27,569 nt of DNA from Nanobdellota archaeon (GCA_022572525.1 JACZVS010000002.1:1-27569); one strand, 5' to 3'; positions 14,301 through 23,414 are shown, counted from the first letter of the stretch. Translations and numbers: made by a program. Notes: generated from the sequence alone by a model not told the origin.

Positions 14301-17300
14301 ATTTATACTTATAATGTAACAGTAACAGATTTGGGTGGCAACAAAAACTTCACTTTAACGAGAACTATAACAATAGATACAATTGAACCGTTTGTTGATT
14401 ATACAGGATTAACCTTGGACAATAATACTGCTGTGGCAACAAACTATGTTTACATCAATATAACTTCGAGCGACCCACTGACTGGAGTTGCCAATCTAAC
14501 CTTTACCTTAGTCAACTCAACAGCAGAGGTTAACAGAACCTTTATCACAGCAGACTTGCCAAATGTAACTCTTAACTTCACCTCCCTTGCAGATGGGATT
14601 TACCTATACAATGTAACAGCTTCAGACTATCTGGGAAATAAAAACACTACATTAAGAAGGACTATTATAATAGACACAACAAATCCTTTAATAGACTTTA
14701 AATCAGACACGTTAAATAATGGAACATTCAATTCAATAGACTACATTACTGTAAATGTAACTATAACTGAATCCAATTTCGCTAATTTCACCTTTATCCT
14801 TTCCAACAGTTCGGCAGAACTAAATAGGACATTTGTTACAAGCTCAACAGCAACAAGACTAAACTTCACAGGCTTAACAGATGGAACTTACACCTTCAAT
14901 GTAACTATAACGGATACCGCTGGAAATAAAAACTTCACTCTTACTAGAACAGTAACTCTCGACTCTTCAGCTCCAACAGTTTCCTACACAGATCCAACTC
15001 CAGCAAATTACACTTTCACATCATCAAACTCTCTATTGATAAATGCAACAATAGCAGATGATAATCCTGCAAATCTTACATATGTGCTCGTAAATTCAAC
15101 TGCGGAAGTGAATAGAACAACCATCACAACTACAACATCCAGTAATTACACTATCAACTTTACTTCCCTTGCCGATGATACTTACAGATATAATGTCACA
15201 GCTACTGATCAAGCAGGAAACAAAGAGTTCACACTCACAAGAATCTTGACAATTGACGCAACAAATCCTCTAATAGATTATACCGATCCAACACAAATAA
15301 ACGCAACAAATTCCACAAATACTTTTGTTTCAGTTAATGTAACAATCACTGAAGCAAACTTTGCGAACTTTACCTTTATTTTGGTAAATGTAACAAGCGG
15401 CTTTACAACAGAGCTTAACCGAACTTTCGTAACAAGTGAAACAGCTACCATACTTACCTTTACAAATCTTCTAAATGGGACTTATCTTTATAACGTCACA
15501 ATAACAGATTTGGTAGGAAATAAAAATACTACTTTGAGAAGAACCATATACATTAATACTACTGCTACAGATGTAGATCCTCCTGACTTTTATAATCTTA
15601 CTGAATCTCCAGAAGAACCTGTAACATACTCAAGTGGCCAGTTTTATGAATTTAACTCTACTTGGTTAGATGATGTAAGTTCTGTATGGATTTACTTCAA
15701 TGGAACAAACTTTACAGCTGAAGTATACAGTAGAGGAAATAACATTTATAGTTTTAATAGAACAGGGCTTTCAGGAGGAAATCGTACATATAGGTGGTAT
15801 GCCAATGATTCATCTAATAATGTAAATCAAACTTCACTCCAAAGCTATAATATAAGCAGGGCAGACAATCCAGTTGATCTTTATCTAAACAATAATAGAA
15901 ACCAGAATTTGACGATAACTTACCCTACAGAAAGTAATGCAACCGGCATTGGAAATGGAATAGTAAATCTATTCAGAGATGGTGTTTCTGTAACAAGTCC
16001 AGAGATTTTAACTTTAGGAGCGGCAAATTATACTTACAAAGTAAATGCAACTGGTAATAATAATTTCACGAGCAATGCAACAGGTGTAACCTTCACTCTG
16101 ATAGTCTTAAAGGGAACTCCTTTACTTAATCTAACTTTGAATGGGACTGCTGGAAATATAACGATAGAAGTTCATACGCAGGTAAACATAACCGGAAATA
16201 TGACAAGAAGTCATGTGGACAATGATGCTTTAGACTTATACAAGAATGAAACTTTAATAAATGCGGGAAATGGAAGAGTAAGCAATCTGTCAGATTTTAA
16301 CTCTACAATAGAATTCAACATTACTCTTATCCACGAAGAAAGTAATAATTATACAAGAGGATTTATTACAAGGTATGTAATAGTTCAAGATAATACTCTC
16401 CCAGTACCAATTCTAACACACCCAGAAAATAGAACTTACTCCCAATCAAATCTAACTTTAAACTTTACCGTAACAGATAACCTTGCAGTGGGTTCTTGTT
16501 GGTATAATATTGATTTAGGCAACAACATTACACTCACAAATTGTCTGAACGCTACAATAGATCTTTCAGATGGACAGTATATTTTAACTTTATACGCTAA
16601 CGATACCTCTTCAAATGAAAATTCTACTGATGTCACTTTTATTATAGATACAACTTTTCCTTTGATCGATTACACTTCTCCAACAGAAAATAATGGAACT
16701 TTCTCTGCACGAGATTATATTATCTATAACATCACAATAACTGAGGCGAATGCTGCTAATCTAACGTATATTTTGTCTAATAGCACAGCAGAAATTAATA
16801 GAACCACAATTTCTCCTCCACCAATAGCACTCAACTTCACATCTTTAACAGATGATACATACAGATATAATGTTACAGTAACCGATTACGCCGGAAATAA
16901 GAACTTCACTTTAACAAGGGAAATTACTCTAGACACAATAAATCCTCTTATAAGCTTTTTAGCATCTACTCAAACTAATGGCACTTTTGAAACTTCAACT
17001 ACTCTATTGGTAAATGTCAGTGTAACAGAGCTAAACAGGGCTTCTACTCTTGTAGATATTGATAATACCAACTACACAATGACTTGTTCAGGAACATCTC
17101 CAGACTTTACTTGTAACTTTACTGTTGATTTAACAGATGGATTACATACTTTCAAGGCCTTTACCAATGATAGTGCTGGAAATGCAAATACGACCTTAAA
17201 GAGAAGTTATACAATAGACTCAACTTCACCAACAATTGACTATGAAGATCCAACCTTATCTAGTAATATTAACGTGTCCAAAAACTACATAGCAATTAAC

Positions 17301-20159
17301 ATATCCTTTACAGAGACAAACTTTGCTAATCTGACTTTTATTCTGATCAACTCAACAGCAGAAATTAATAGAACTTTTATAACTTCAGAAACAGGAACTC
17401 TGCTAAACTTCACTTCCCTCACAGATGACACTTATGACTATAACGTCACAATAACAGATTTGGCAGGAAATAAAGCATTTACAACAACAAGATCAATAAC
17501 TTTAGACACAACCTCTCCTTACAGAGCAGATTATCAGGGATTTACAGCAGCAAATGGAACAACAACAAGCTCTGATTCCATTTATATCGATGTAAATGGA
17601 GCAGACAATATAACAGGTATTGCAAATTATACTTTTGTCTTAGTAAACAGCACAGCAGAGATAAATAGAACATCACAAGTAAATAACGTACTGAACTTTA
17701 CCTCCCTCACAGACGATACTTATAGGTTTAATGTAACATTGACTGATTACGCCGGAAATAAGAACTTTACTTTAACAAGGGAAATTACTATAGACGCAAC
17801 AAATCCTCTGATAAGCTTCATCTCTCCTACATCCGAAAACAGCACTAACACAACCTCAACAACTGTTTTTGTAAATGTAAGCTATACAGAAGTAAATAGA
17901 CAAGCAACTTTGCTTAACTGGAATGGAACAAACTTTACAATGACCTGTGGATCTGAATTCTGCAATTATTCGTTCAGCGGCCTATCAGATTCTGAAAATA
18001 CATACTATGTATGGATTAATGACACAACTGGGAATGCGAATCAAACAGAAACACGCTTATTGATAATTGACTTAACCGCCCCAGTTGTGACCTTACTTTC
18101 CCCAGAGAATGCTTCAACAGAAAATTCAACATCTACCATTGTATTCACATTTAATGTTACGGATGCTAATGCAATTATAAACGCCTCTTTGATACTAAAT
18201 GGGATATTAAATCAAACAAATTATACAATAACAAATAATGCAAATAATACCTTCACTCTTTCTCTTGCTAATGGAAATTACAATTGGAGTGTGAATGCGA
18301 CTGATTATGCCGGAAATATTCGAGAAAGCCTAACTTTCGCACTTACAGTTAATGTTACTGCCGATACTACTTCCCCTAGTATAAGTTTGGTGGCTCCACC
18401 AAATGCTTCTGTAAAAACGAGCAAAAATATAACTTTCACTTACAATGTAACCGATTCCAGTGATGTATCCAACTGTAGTTTAATAACTAATAATGTGATA
18501 AATATAACAGATACTTCGATAACAAAGGGAGTAAATCAGACCTTCAATTTAGTTCTTGCAGCAGAAGAACATACGTGGAGAGTTAATTGCACAGACTCTG
18601 AAAATAATATTGGGGAAAGCCTAACCTACAGATTTACAGTTATTCCAACAGAAGAATTTTCTGGACTCACAACTGATTTAGAAACATTCACACAAGAAAA
18701 TTTATCGAATATAACGAACTTAATTTTGGAAAATCCTGATTTTGGAGTTATCAACTTTACGGAGTCAGTTAATTTAAGTGGAGGAGTAGATATTGATACC
18801 TTTGTGAATATAAGTGGTAATAGGATTGAAATAGACTCTGTGAATATACTGGCCTTAAATAAATCGGCAGTATTGAAACTTTACAACCTAACCTTCTCTG
18901 ATCCACGCATTCTTAGAGATGAGGTGGTATGCCCCTCATCCATATGCACTAAGATAGATTACTCGGGAGATACATTAGAATTTAATGTAACTTCTTTCAC
19001 AGTCTACTCAGCAGAGGAACCTCCTGGACCTTCTGCTCCCTCAGGTGGAGGACCTGGAGGAGTAAGACCCCCTGGATTCTCGATTAGTAGAGAAATAATC
19101 AAAATAGTACTAAAACAAGGCGAGACAAAAATCGAGAAAATAGATATCTCGAATACAGGTGGAAATGTTTTAGATTTCATACTTGACATTGAATATTTGG
19201 GTGAGTTCATAGTCTTGACCGAGGACGAATTTAGGTTGGATAGAAACGGAGTAAAAACAGTGACACTTGCATTCACTGCTTCTGAAAATGAGAGGCCAGA
19301 CGTATATACTGGTAGGATTATAATAAAAACTGGATCTTTGACTAGGATTATACTTTTAATAATTGAAATTAAAGCGAAAAGTCCCTTATTCGATATAAAA
19401 ATAGAGGTACTTGAAAGATTTGAGGAAGTTAGAAGAGGAGATGATGTTGGAGCAGAAATCGTAATATTTAATTTAGGAGACGTTTTTCCTTTAGATGTTA
19501 ATCTATTTTATTCACTAAGAGATCTCGATGGCAATGATATTATCTTTGAAGAGGAAACATTCAAGGTTGAGGAGCAAAAATTAATCGAAAGAAGACTAAG
19601 AGTCCCTGGTGAGATTGATGATGGGTGGTATCTTTTCTACGCAAGGATCGATTATACTAACATTTCAGCGGTTTCAAGTTCACTCTTCAGAGTTCGTGGA
19701 GAGCGACAAGATTCAATTTACATCTACGCTCTAATAGCTATTTTGAGTTTACTACTAATATACTTGTCAAGAAGAAAGATAAAGTCCTTATTTGTAGAAC
19801 TTTCTACCATCTTACATAAGGAAGCTTCGTTGATAATTAAGAATTTCACGAAATTTAGAATACACAGAGTTGTAGATATAGAGGTAAGAGAGTTAAGAAA
19901 AGCAATAAGACAAGCACAGAAATTGATAGAAGATGCTAAGTTTATTGAGGCCAAGAGGACTATCCTGGATGCAAAAGCCAGATTATACGAGCATATGAAT
20001 GTGGTTGTAAGAGTGGAAAACCCAGAAATTGAGAAAAGAATTCTGGAAATAGAAAAAGAGCTTGAAATATTTATCTTGGATGAGAAAGAAATAAAGGATG
20101 CCAGCAAAGAAACCCTTTACGATTTTCTAATTAACCTCTTAAAGAAATTTAGGAGATAA
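11355..20159 (+). CDS. Giant Ig-repeat cell-surface protein with one membrane anchor
   Basis: 2934 residues. A signal peptide or signal anchor is at 13-31. A globular N-terminal region (about 40-275) precedes a Pro/Ser linker (GPSTPPTPSAPSAPSTSS), a DUF11-like beta domain (about 320-420) and a jelly-roll-like region. Two repeats of about 110 residues follow, each ending NTTIVNRRWNV. Then come about 12 Ig-like units of about 95 residues (910-1400 and 1766-2435) with the pattern NSTAE[IV]NRT ... LNFTSLTDDTYRYNVTVTDY, AGNKNFTLTRTITID. Sequons N-x-S/T number about eight per unit. A Pro/Gly linker near 2560 leads to two membrane-proximal beta domains, one membrane helix (about 2787-2805) and a charged cytoplasmic helical tail of about 130 residues. 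Probable heavily N-glycosylated S-layer or adhesion protein. TATA region around 11302-11316. Confidence 0.9.
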   Translation: MKVRGRSEFGHSVVVTVLLLLSIFVLLNIPNEPNLVGFALRQPAAEIDNTIESSSLEEYAYESTKGIYEVYFKKNLGKDAIKFKKNDAEITLQPFSLRYVGGLEYIQPIREVNPLSKVEVDGNSYVYKNAFGEGIDLVYSVMPTMLKESIVIQDPSIFYEPDPRILQNSPMIELEFIMNYDLETYFEDQKWDKNSRKVTSERIDFKSVEEKRIGFFRVERKEKDAFSFSKPFSIDANGKKIFLEYELKKSGESLFITIRIPYGLVETSSFPLEIDPSIIVRRGPSTPPTPSAPSAPSTSSTKFDRNLNCHKCGKHKAPPLTNVNMTISVDDVDLTDAILTDYYPTEWIVIDTAGGTLSSHNESLNKISWQVGDVSGYVERSYIIKSPQRTLPATKYFFFTEIGNEQSKLWQVIVADPSQETLRPNANGSLGGNIEWSVNGCAATAHNECVNETTPDAGTTTIFTTSNNAFDEFQFDNYTSALSGATILNVTVYVNASQASDGNEKLRIGIRAISGPINLDPDEFVPPGVTYQQFVGNWSVNPQTGNAWTLEEINKSQISVKYVKVGAAKRMDVTQVYVVIDYEPAAPPNVAPFVGNSSLNTTSIKQENYVCINATAHDPEGDDITVRARIWNTTGYQNFTLTDTGTSCGGGASDNIFGYEIQSNVTGTWNFTHAIANDSNGDFNTTIVNRRWNVTDGFPPFFGEEEVNETIVGKNEFARFRINVTDRGGESNVSAVNGTIEGTVFTFTREGQLNWTNFWNYDYQCTSSNTAIDFTNVEANDTEKNYNTSTITGINFECDFNEPFAGNASINQTTVEFSSNSFICLNATSHDPESNPITVIARVWNTTNYVNFTMVDDGSTSCDVAASDNIFGVEIQPLKLGTWNFTHIISNDSAQNFNTTIVNRRWNVSDTIFPLIFFTTNTPEDNTNTSSTSIVMNVTVTDINPRNLTYVLVNSTAEINRTFVTITSSGNYSLTFTSLTDDIYTYNVTVTDLGGNKNFTLTRTITIDTIEPFVDYTGLTLDNNTAVATNYVYINITSSDPLTGVANLTFTLVNSTAEVNRTFITADLPNVTLNFTSLADGIYLYNVTASDYLGNKNTTLRRTIIIDTTNPLIDFKSDTLNNGTFNSIDYITVNVTITESNFANFTFILSNSSAELNRTFVTSSTATRLNFTGLTDGTYTFNVTITDTAGNKNFTLTRTVTLDSSAPTVSYTDPTPANYTFTSSNSLLINATIADDNPANLTYVLVNSTAEVNRTTITTTTSSNYTINFTSLADDTYRYNVTATDQAGNKEFTLTRILTIDATNPLIDYTDPTQINATNSTNTFVSVNVTITEANFANFTFILVNVTSGFTTELNRTFVTSETATILTFTNLLNGTYLYNVTITDLVGNKNTTLRRTIYINTTATDVDPPDFYNLTESPEEPVTYSSGQFYEFNSTWLDDVSSVWIYFNGTNFTAEVYSRGNNIYSFNRTGLSGGNRTYRWYANDSSNNVNQTSLQSYNISRADNPVDLYLNNNRNQNLTITYPTESNATGIGNGIVNLFRDGVSVTSPEILTLGAANYTYKVNATGNNNFTSNATGVTFTLIVLKGTPLLNLTLNGTAGNITIEVHTQVNITGNMTRSHVDNDALDLYKNETLINAGNGRVSNLSDFNSTIEFNITLIHEESNNYTRGFITRYVIVQDNTLPVPILTHPENRTYSQSNLTLNFTVTDNLAVGSCWYNIDLGNNITLTNCLNATIDLSDGQYILTLYANDTSSNENSTDVTFIIDTTFPLIDYTSPTENNGTFSARDYIIYNITITEANAANLTYILSNSTAEINRTTISPPPIALNFTSLTDDTYRYNVTVTDYAGNKNFTLTREITLDTINPLISFLASTQTNGTFETSTTLLVNVSVTELNRASTLVDIDNTNYTMTCSGTSPDFTCNFTVDLTDGLHTFKAFTNDSAGNANTTLKRSYTIDSTSPTIDYEDPTLSSNINVSKNYIAINISFTETNFANLTFILINSTAEINRTFITSETGTLLNFTSLTDDTYDYNVTITDLAGNKAFTTTRSITLDTTSPYRADYQGFTAANGTTTSSDSIYIDVNGADNITGIANYTFVLVNSTAEINRTSQVNNVLNFTSLTDDTYRFNVTLTDYAGNKNFTLTREITIDATNPLISFISPTSENSTNTTSTTVFVNVSYTEVNRQATLLNWNGTNFTMTCGSEFCNYSFSGLSDSENTYYVWINDTTGNANQTETRLLIIDLTAPVVTLLSPENASTENSTSTIVFTFNVTDANAIINASLILNGILNQTNYTITNNANNTFTLSLANGNYNWSVNATDYAGNIRESLTFALTVNVTADTTSPSISLVAPPNASVKTSKNITFTYNVTDSSDVSNCSLITNNVINITDTSITKGVNQTFNLVLAAEEHTWRVNCTDSENNIGESLTYRFTVIPTEEFSGLTTDLETFTQENLSNITNLILENPDFGVINFTESVNLSGGVDIDTFVNISGNRIEIDSVNILALNKSAVLKLYNLTFSDPRILRDEVVCPSSICTKIDYSGDTLEFNVTSFTVYSAEEPPGPSAPSGGGPGGVRPPGFSISREIIKIVLKQGETKIEKIDISNTGGNVLDFILDIEYLGEFIVLTEDEFRLDRNGVKTVTLAFTASENERPDVYTGRIIIKTGSLTRIILLIIEIKAKSPLFDIKIEVLERFEEVRRGDDVGAEIVIFNLGDVFPLDVNLFYSLRDLDGNDIIFEEETFKVEEQKLIERRLRVPGEIDDGWYLFYARIDYTNISAVSSSLFRVRGERQDSIYIYALIAILSLLLIYLSRRKIKSLFVELSTILHKEASLIIKNFTKFRIHRVVDIEVRELRKAIRQAQKLIEDAKFIEAKRTILDAKARLYEHMNVVVRVENPEIEKRILEIEKELEIFILDEKEIKDASKETLYDFLINLLKKFRR
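13125..14080 (+). repeat. Two copies of a 110-residue module inside the giant surface protein
   Basis: The first copy runs from PFVGNSSLNTTSI to TTIVNRRWNVTD, the second from PFAGNASINQTTV to TTIVNRRWNVSD. Shared blocks include INATAHDPE / LNATSHDPE, ASDNIFG and GTWNFTH. The copies are separated by about 100 residues of related but weaker sequence. The DNA block ATAGTCAACAGAAGATGGAA is identical in both. Confidence 0.8.
14084..18650 (+). repeat. About 12 Ig-like tandem units inside the giant surface protein
   Basis: Units of about 95 residues begin with a linker D-T/A-T-N/S-P and end with LTR-x-IT-ID. Five run from 14084 to about 15560, then a divergent stretch of about 360 residues, then seven from about 16650. 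The AGNKN beta-hairpin and NSTAEINRT segment are the best conserved. DNA divergence between most units is high, so these are old duplications, with exceptions such as 16884-16957 versus 17745-17818. Confidence 0.85.
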
Positions 20160-20193
20160 GGGTCTACTCTGCATTAAATCCAATTCTCACAAA

Positions 20194-20206
20194 TAAATTT
20201 AAATAC
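20194..20206 (+). promoter_or_regulatory. TATA box of topA
   Basis: TAAATTTAAATAC, with ATTTAAAT at its core, lies about 40 nt before the topA ATG. It predicts a start of transcription near 20225 and a leader of about 15 nt. Confidence 0.55.
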
Positions 20207-20239
20207 CCTTATCTTAGAGAGTAAAGTCATAAAAATAAA

Positions 20240-22237
20240 ATGCAGCTAATCATAACTGAAAAACCGCGGGCAAGCTTAACTATAGCAAGCGCATTAGCTG
20301 ATTCCGCTGTGAAAAAGAAAAGTGTTTCTGGAGTTCCATACTATGAATTTATGAGGAAAGGAAAGAAGATTGTTGTCGCCTGTGCAGTCGGGCATCTTTT
20401 TGGTATGGCAGAGAAAGAAAAAAGTGGAAAATATCCTGTAGGAGAGCTTGCTTGGAAACCAAAAGAAACTTTTGCGAAGAAGTACGCTGCTGTTATTAAA
20501 AGGCTTGCAAAGAATGCAGACGATTTTGTTATTGCTTGTGATTATGATATCGAAGGAGAAATAATCGGCCTTAATATTCTACGCTTTTTGTGCAATCAAA
20601 AAGATGCAAAAAGAATGAAATTCTCTACTCTTACAAAACCAGAACTTGTTTCTGCATATGAAAAAGCCGCAACAAACATAAACTGGGGCCAAGCAATTGC
20701 CGGAGAAACAAGGCATAATCTTGACTTCATGTATGGAATCTCGCTCAGCAGAGCATTAATGCAAGCAATCAAAAAAGGAGGAATCTTCAGGAAGCTTAGC
20801 ATAGGCAGAGTTCAAGGTCCTGCACTTGCAATTCTTGCTGCAAAGGAAAAAGCAATCCAGCAATTCAAGCCAACTCCATACTGGCACGTTTCCTTATTGA
20901 TTGTGAATGGAAAAGAAATTCTTTTAGCATATCCAAAGAATATTCTAAAGGAGAAAGAGCTTGGGGAATTCAAGAAACTCGAGGGTCAAGAGGCTGTTGC
21001 AGAGACAGTAAAAGAGGAAGTGGCATGGATGCCTCTCCCGCCATTTGATCTTACAACTTTACAAACAGAAGCATACAAATTCTTGGGTCTCACTCCTTCA
21101 CAAGTCTTACAGATTGCGCAAACCCTCTATCTGGAAGGACTCATCAGTTACCCAAGAACATCCTCTCAGAAGCTGCCAGCAGCAATTGGTTATAGGAAGA
21201 TTCTGCAGCAGTTGCAAAAGATGTTCCCACAATTCGCAAAAAATTTGGAGAGAAGAACTCCTGCTGAAGGCAAACAGAGTGATCCTGCACATCCTGCAAT
21301 TTATCCAACAGGGCAAAAACCCAAGAATCTGGATGATGCAGAGCAAGCTGTTTATGAACTCATCCTAAGGAGATTTCTCGCATGTTTCGCAGAAGACGCA
21401 ATTATTGAAAACCAAAAAATTGTTGTGAAAGTAGGAGGAAAGCAATTCTCTGCTAAAGGCCTTAAAATAAAACGTAAAGGTTGGTTAGATGTTTATCTTG
21501 CAAGAGTAGATGAAGTCATTTTGCCAGATGTGAATGGAAAGGTAAGAATTAAGGAAGTTAAGATAGAAGAGAAGGAAACTCAACCGCCAAAACGATATTC
21601 ACCAGCAAGCCTTGTTTCAGAACTAACAAAAAGAAAACTTGGGACAAAGGGAACAAGGGCAATGATACTTGATACTCTGTACGAGAGGGGTTATGTTAGA
21701 GATAGAAGTATTGTTGTTACAACTTTAGGCTTAACAGTAGAAGAAGCCCTTGAAAAGTATTCTCCCCTTATTCTAGATGAAGAACTTACAAGAAAGGTTG
21801 AAGAAAAGATGGATAAGATTCGGGCAGAGTCAGATATCAAGAAGATACAGAAAGAGAAAGTTCAAACTCTAAAAGAGGCTAGAAAAGTTCTCGAAAAGAT
21901 ATCAAAGCAGCTGAAAGAAAATGAGGAACTTATCGGAAAAGAACTTGTAGCAGCTTACAAGATAACAAGAGAAAAAGAAAGAGAGGACAATATTTTTGAC
22001 AAATGTGATTGTGGAGGAAATTTAATGGTCAGATACAGCAAAAAGAGTGGGAAGAGATTTGTTGCTTGCAGTGGCTATCCTAAATGTACTATCACTTTTC
22101 CTCTGCCACAACAAGGATATATTAAGAAAGCTGAAAAGACATGCGAGAGATGCGGCAAGAGGATGATAACTGTTCTGAAAAGAGGAAGAAGGCCTTGGAC
22201 TTTGTGCTTTACAGGATGTGGATTTAAGAAAGATTAA
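20240..22237 (+). CDS. topA: DNA topoisomerase I (type IA)
   Basis: 665 residues. The TOPRIM domain has LIITEKP (Glu7) and ACDYDIEGE (D101, D103, E105). The active-site Tyr is in EGLISYPRTSSQ (Y304). Further family blocks are SIGRVQGPALAIL, FDLTTLQTEA and KGTRAMILDTLYERGYV. Two C-terminal zinc ribbons are present: CDCGG...CSGYPKC (C589, C591, C610, C616) and CERCG...CFTGCG (C635, C638, C656, C660). It relaxes negative supercoils through a 5'-phosphotyrosine intermediate. No helicase domain is present, so it is not reverse gyrase, which suggests a non-hyperthermophile but does not prove it. It is convergent with the Nudix gene with a 1-nt gap. Confidence 0.95.
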   Translation: MQLIITEKPRASLTIASALADSAVKKKSVSGVPYYEFMRKGKKIVVACAVGHLFGMAEKEKSGKYPVGELAWKPKETFAKKYAAVIKRLAKNADDFVIACDYDIEGEIIGLNILRFLCNQKDAKRMKFSTLTKPELVSAYEKAATNINWGQAIAGETRHNLDFMYGISLSRALMQAIKKGGIFRKLSIGRVQGPALAILAAKEKAIQQFKPTPYWHVSLLIVNGKEILLAYPKNILKEKELGEFKKLEGQEAVAETVKEEVAWMPLPPFDLTTLQTEAYKFLGLTPSQVLQIAQTLYLEGLISYPRTSSQKLPAAIGYRKILQQLQKMFPQFAKNLERRTPAEGKQSDPAHPAIYPTGQKPKNLDDAEQAVYELILRRFLACFAEDAIIENQKIVVKVGGKQFSAKGLKIKRKGWLDVYLARVDEVILPDVNGKVRIKEVKIEEKETQPPKRYSPASLVSELTKRKLGTKGTRAMILDTLYERGYVRDRSIVVTTLGLTVEEALEKYSPLILDEELTRKVEEKMDKIRAESDIKKIQKEKVQTLKEARKVLEKISKQLKENEELIGKELVAAYKITREKEREDNIFDKCDCGGNLMVRYSKKSGKRFVACSGYPKCTITFPLPQQGYIKKAEKTCERCGKRMITVLKRGRRPWTLCFTGCGFKKD

Positions 22238-22238
22238 G

Positions 22239-22655
22239 TTATTCCTTCTCAAACGGATTATAACCCATCTTAATTAAGTTTTGTATTGGTAGAAATAATG
22301 GCTTAGGAAGATCATTCCACTCAAACCATCCCATTCCTGTAATCTTGTCAGGCTCCCTTATTTTTGCCTCTCCCGATTCCCAATCCGAAACCATAAAGAT
22401 TGTTATGTAATGCTTCTTCTCTTCTTTGAAAATGTCATTTGTTATATTTACAAATCTCAGATTCTTGATAGTAACCCCGCTTTCCTCTAGAGCTTCCCTT
22501 TTTGCACAGTCTTCTATAGATTCATTAAACTCTAGATGACCTCCAGAAAAACACCATGTACCATCTCCATGAGAACTTGTTCTCCTCTGAAGAAGAACTT
22601 TTCCATCTTTAATGACAATTACACCAACACCAACCCCCGGCCTTTGTTTTTCCAT
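22239..22655 (-). CDS. Nudix hydrolase (MutT-like)
   Basis: 138 residues. The full Nudix box is at 39-61: G-HLEFN-E-SIEDCAK-RE-A-LEE-S-GV, preceded by GDGTWCFSGG. The N-terminal strand is RPGVGVGVIVIKDGKVLLQR. The WCFSGGHLEFNES form resembles NUDT15/MTH2-like nucleotide hydrolases. It cleaves a nucleoside diphosphate linked to another group, probably an oxidised or excess (d)NTP; exact substrate unknown. A TATA-like box (AGTTTATAAC on the minus strand, 22677-22686) lies 26 nt before the ATG, so the mRNA is likely leaderless. Confidence 0.9.
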   Translation of the reverse strand: MEKQRPGVGVGVIVIKDGKVLLQRRTSSHGDGTWCFSGGHLEFNESIEDCAKREALEESGVTIKNLRFVNITNDIFKEEKKHYITIFMVSDWESGEAKIREPDKITGMGWFEWNDLPKPLFLPIQNLIKMGYNPFEKE

Positions 22656-22841
22656 GAAAGCAGGACTATCAGATATGTTATAAACTTTTTGAAAATATGA
22701 GAATAACTATTGTCCCAAATACCTCATAAATCTTAGAACATCTAGAGTACATATTTATACAGTTCTTTACAATTCTCTTTTATTCTTTTGTAGTAATTAA
22801 AATAAAAAGTTTTATAAGGTTGCCATTTTTAAGATCTTCAA

Positions 22842-22859
22842 TAATTCTTATAAGAATTA
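22842..22859. promoter_or_regulatory. Perfect 18-bp palindrome before the orphan 114-residue gene
   Basis: TAATTCTTATAAGAATTA reads the same on both strands and ends 8 nt before the ATG at 22868. The likely TATA box (GTTTTATAAGG, 22809-22819) is about 54 nt from the ATG, which puts this palindrome in or just after the transcription start. It could be an operator or an RNA hairpin in the leader. The rest of the gap 22656-22867 is AT-rich with nothing recognisable. Confidence 0.4.
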
Positions 22860-22867
22860 ATTGAAAA

Positions 22868-23212
22868 ATGTCGACTAGGGTGTTGTCCCTTGGACAGGTC
22901 AGAGAGAAATTAAGAAACCTTCAAGAATATTTTCCCGGTCAAGAAGAGGAAACTTATAAATTTGGATCTTATCTCGCAGAAAGGTTGGATCCAGGGCTTG
23001 TTCCAGAAGGATTCGGGTTGGCCGCTCACCTCGCATTAGATGGCTTAGAAAGAGGCATTGACGAAGACCATGGTCAACCAATAGCCAATGAACTGGTTGG
23101 ACTTCCCTCAGAAATTTATCAACGATTATTTAAACAAATCCCCGAAATAGCCGAAGCCGTTTGTTCAGAGGAATTCGCCAAAAGGGTAAGGTATTTTTTT
23201 GATTGTATTTAG
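22868..23212 (+). CDS. Hypothetical protein, unrecognised
   Basis: 114 residues, mostly helical by eye and acidic, with no signal peptide or membrane segment and no catalytic motif that I recognise. The C-terminal half contains LPSEIYQRLFKQIPEIAEAV. By my count its GC content is about 42%, a little above the visibly AT-richer neighbours. It stands alone behind an 18-bp palindrome and a TATA-like box. It is probably real because the frame is open for 345 nt with a normal residue mix, but there is no Shine-Dalgarno and no homology known to me. Confidence 0.55.
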   Translation: MSTRVLSLGQVREKLRNLQEYFPGQEEETYKFGSYLAERLDPGLVPEGFGLAAHLALDGLERGIDEDHGQPIANELVGLPSEIYQRLFKQIPEIAEAVCSEEFAKRVRYFFDCI

Positions 23213-23385
23213 AAAATTAATTGTGTGGTTTTAGTTCTAAATAGGTTATAGAAGCAAGGCTGAGTTTGATTCTGAGGCCATAAGGAATTGCTTGTTAGAG
23301 GTCTTATTGAGTGTAAGAATCCTAAAGAACAACATTAACTTAACAGAATCTATTAAACGGGTTCTGTTATTGATCTCACGTAGAA

Positions 23386-23398
23386 TTTTTAAATTTTC
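23386..23398 (+). promoter_or_regulatory. TATA box of the P-loop kinase gene
   Basis: TTTTTAAATTTTC is centred about 24 nt before the ATG at 23415. This sets that ATG as the start and predicts a leaderless mRNA. The gap 23213-23385 holds a hairpin (TAACAGAA 23341-23348 with TTCTGTTA 23362-23369) and nothing else recognisable. Confidence 0.55.
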
Positions 23399-23414
23399 CT
23401 TTCCTTTTAATTGC

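Noticed and set aside
14084..18650. Repeated DNA resembling a CRISPR or satellite array
   Set aside because: The repeats are in-frame, diverged Ig-like protein units of about 285 nt within one open frame, not short identical repeats with spacers.
20240..22237. Reverse gyrase
   Set aside because: The protein has type IA topoisomerase and zinc ribbons only, with no helicase domain or Walker motifs.
23292..23414. 41-residue N-terminal extension of the P-loop kinase
   Set aside because: It precedes the P-loop start expected for the family and runs through the TATA box. ATG 23415 fits better.
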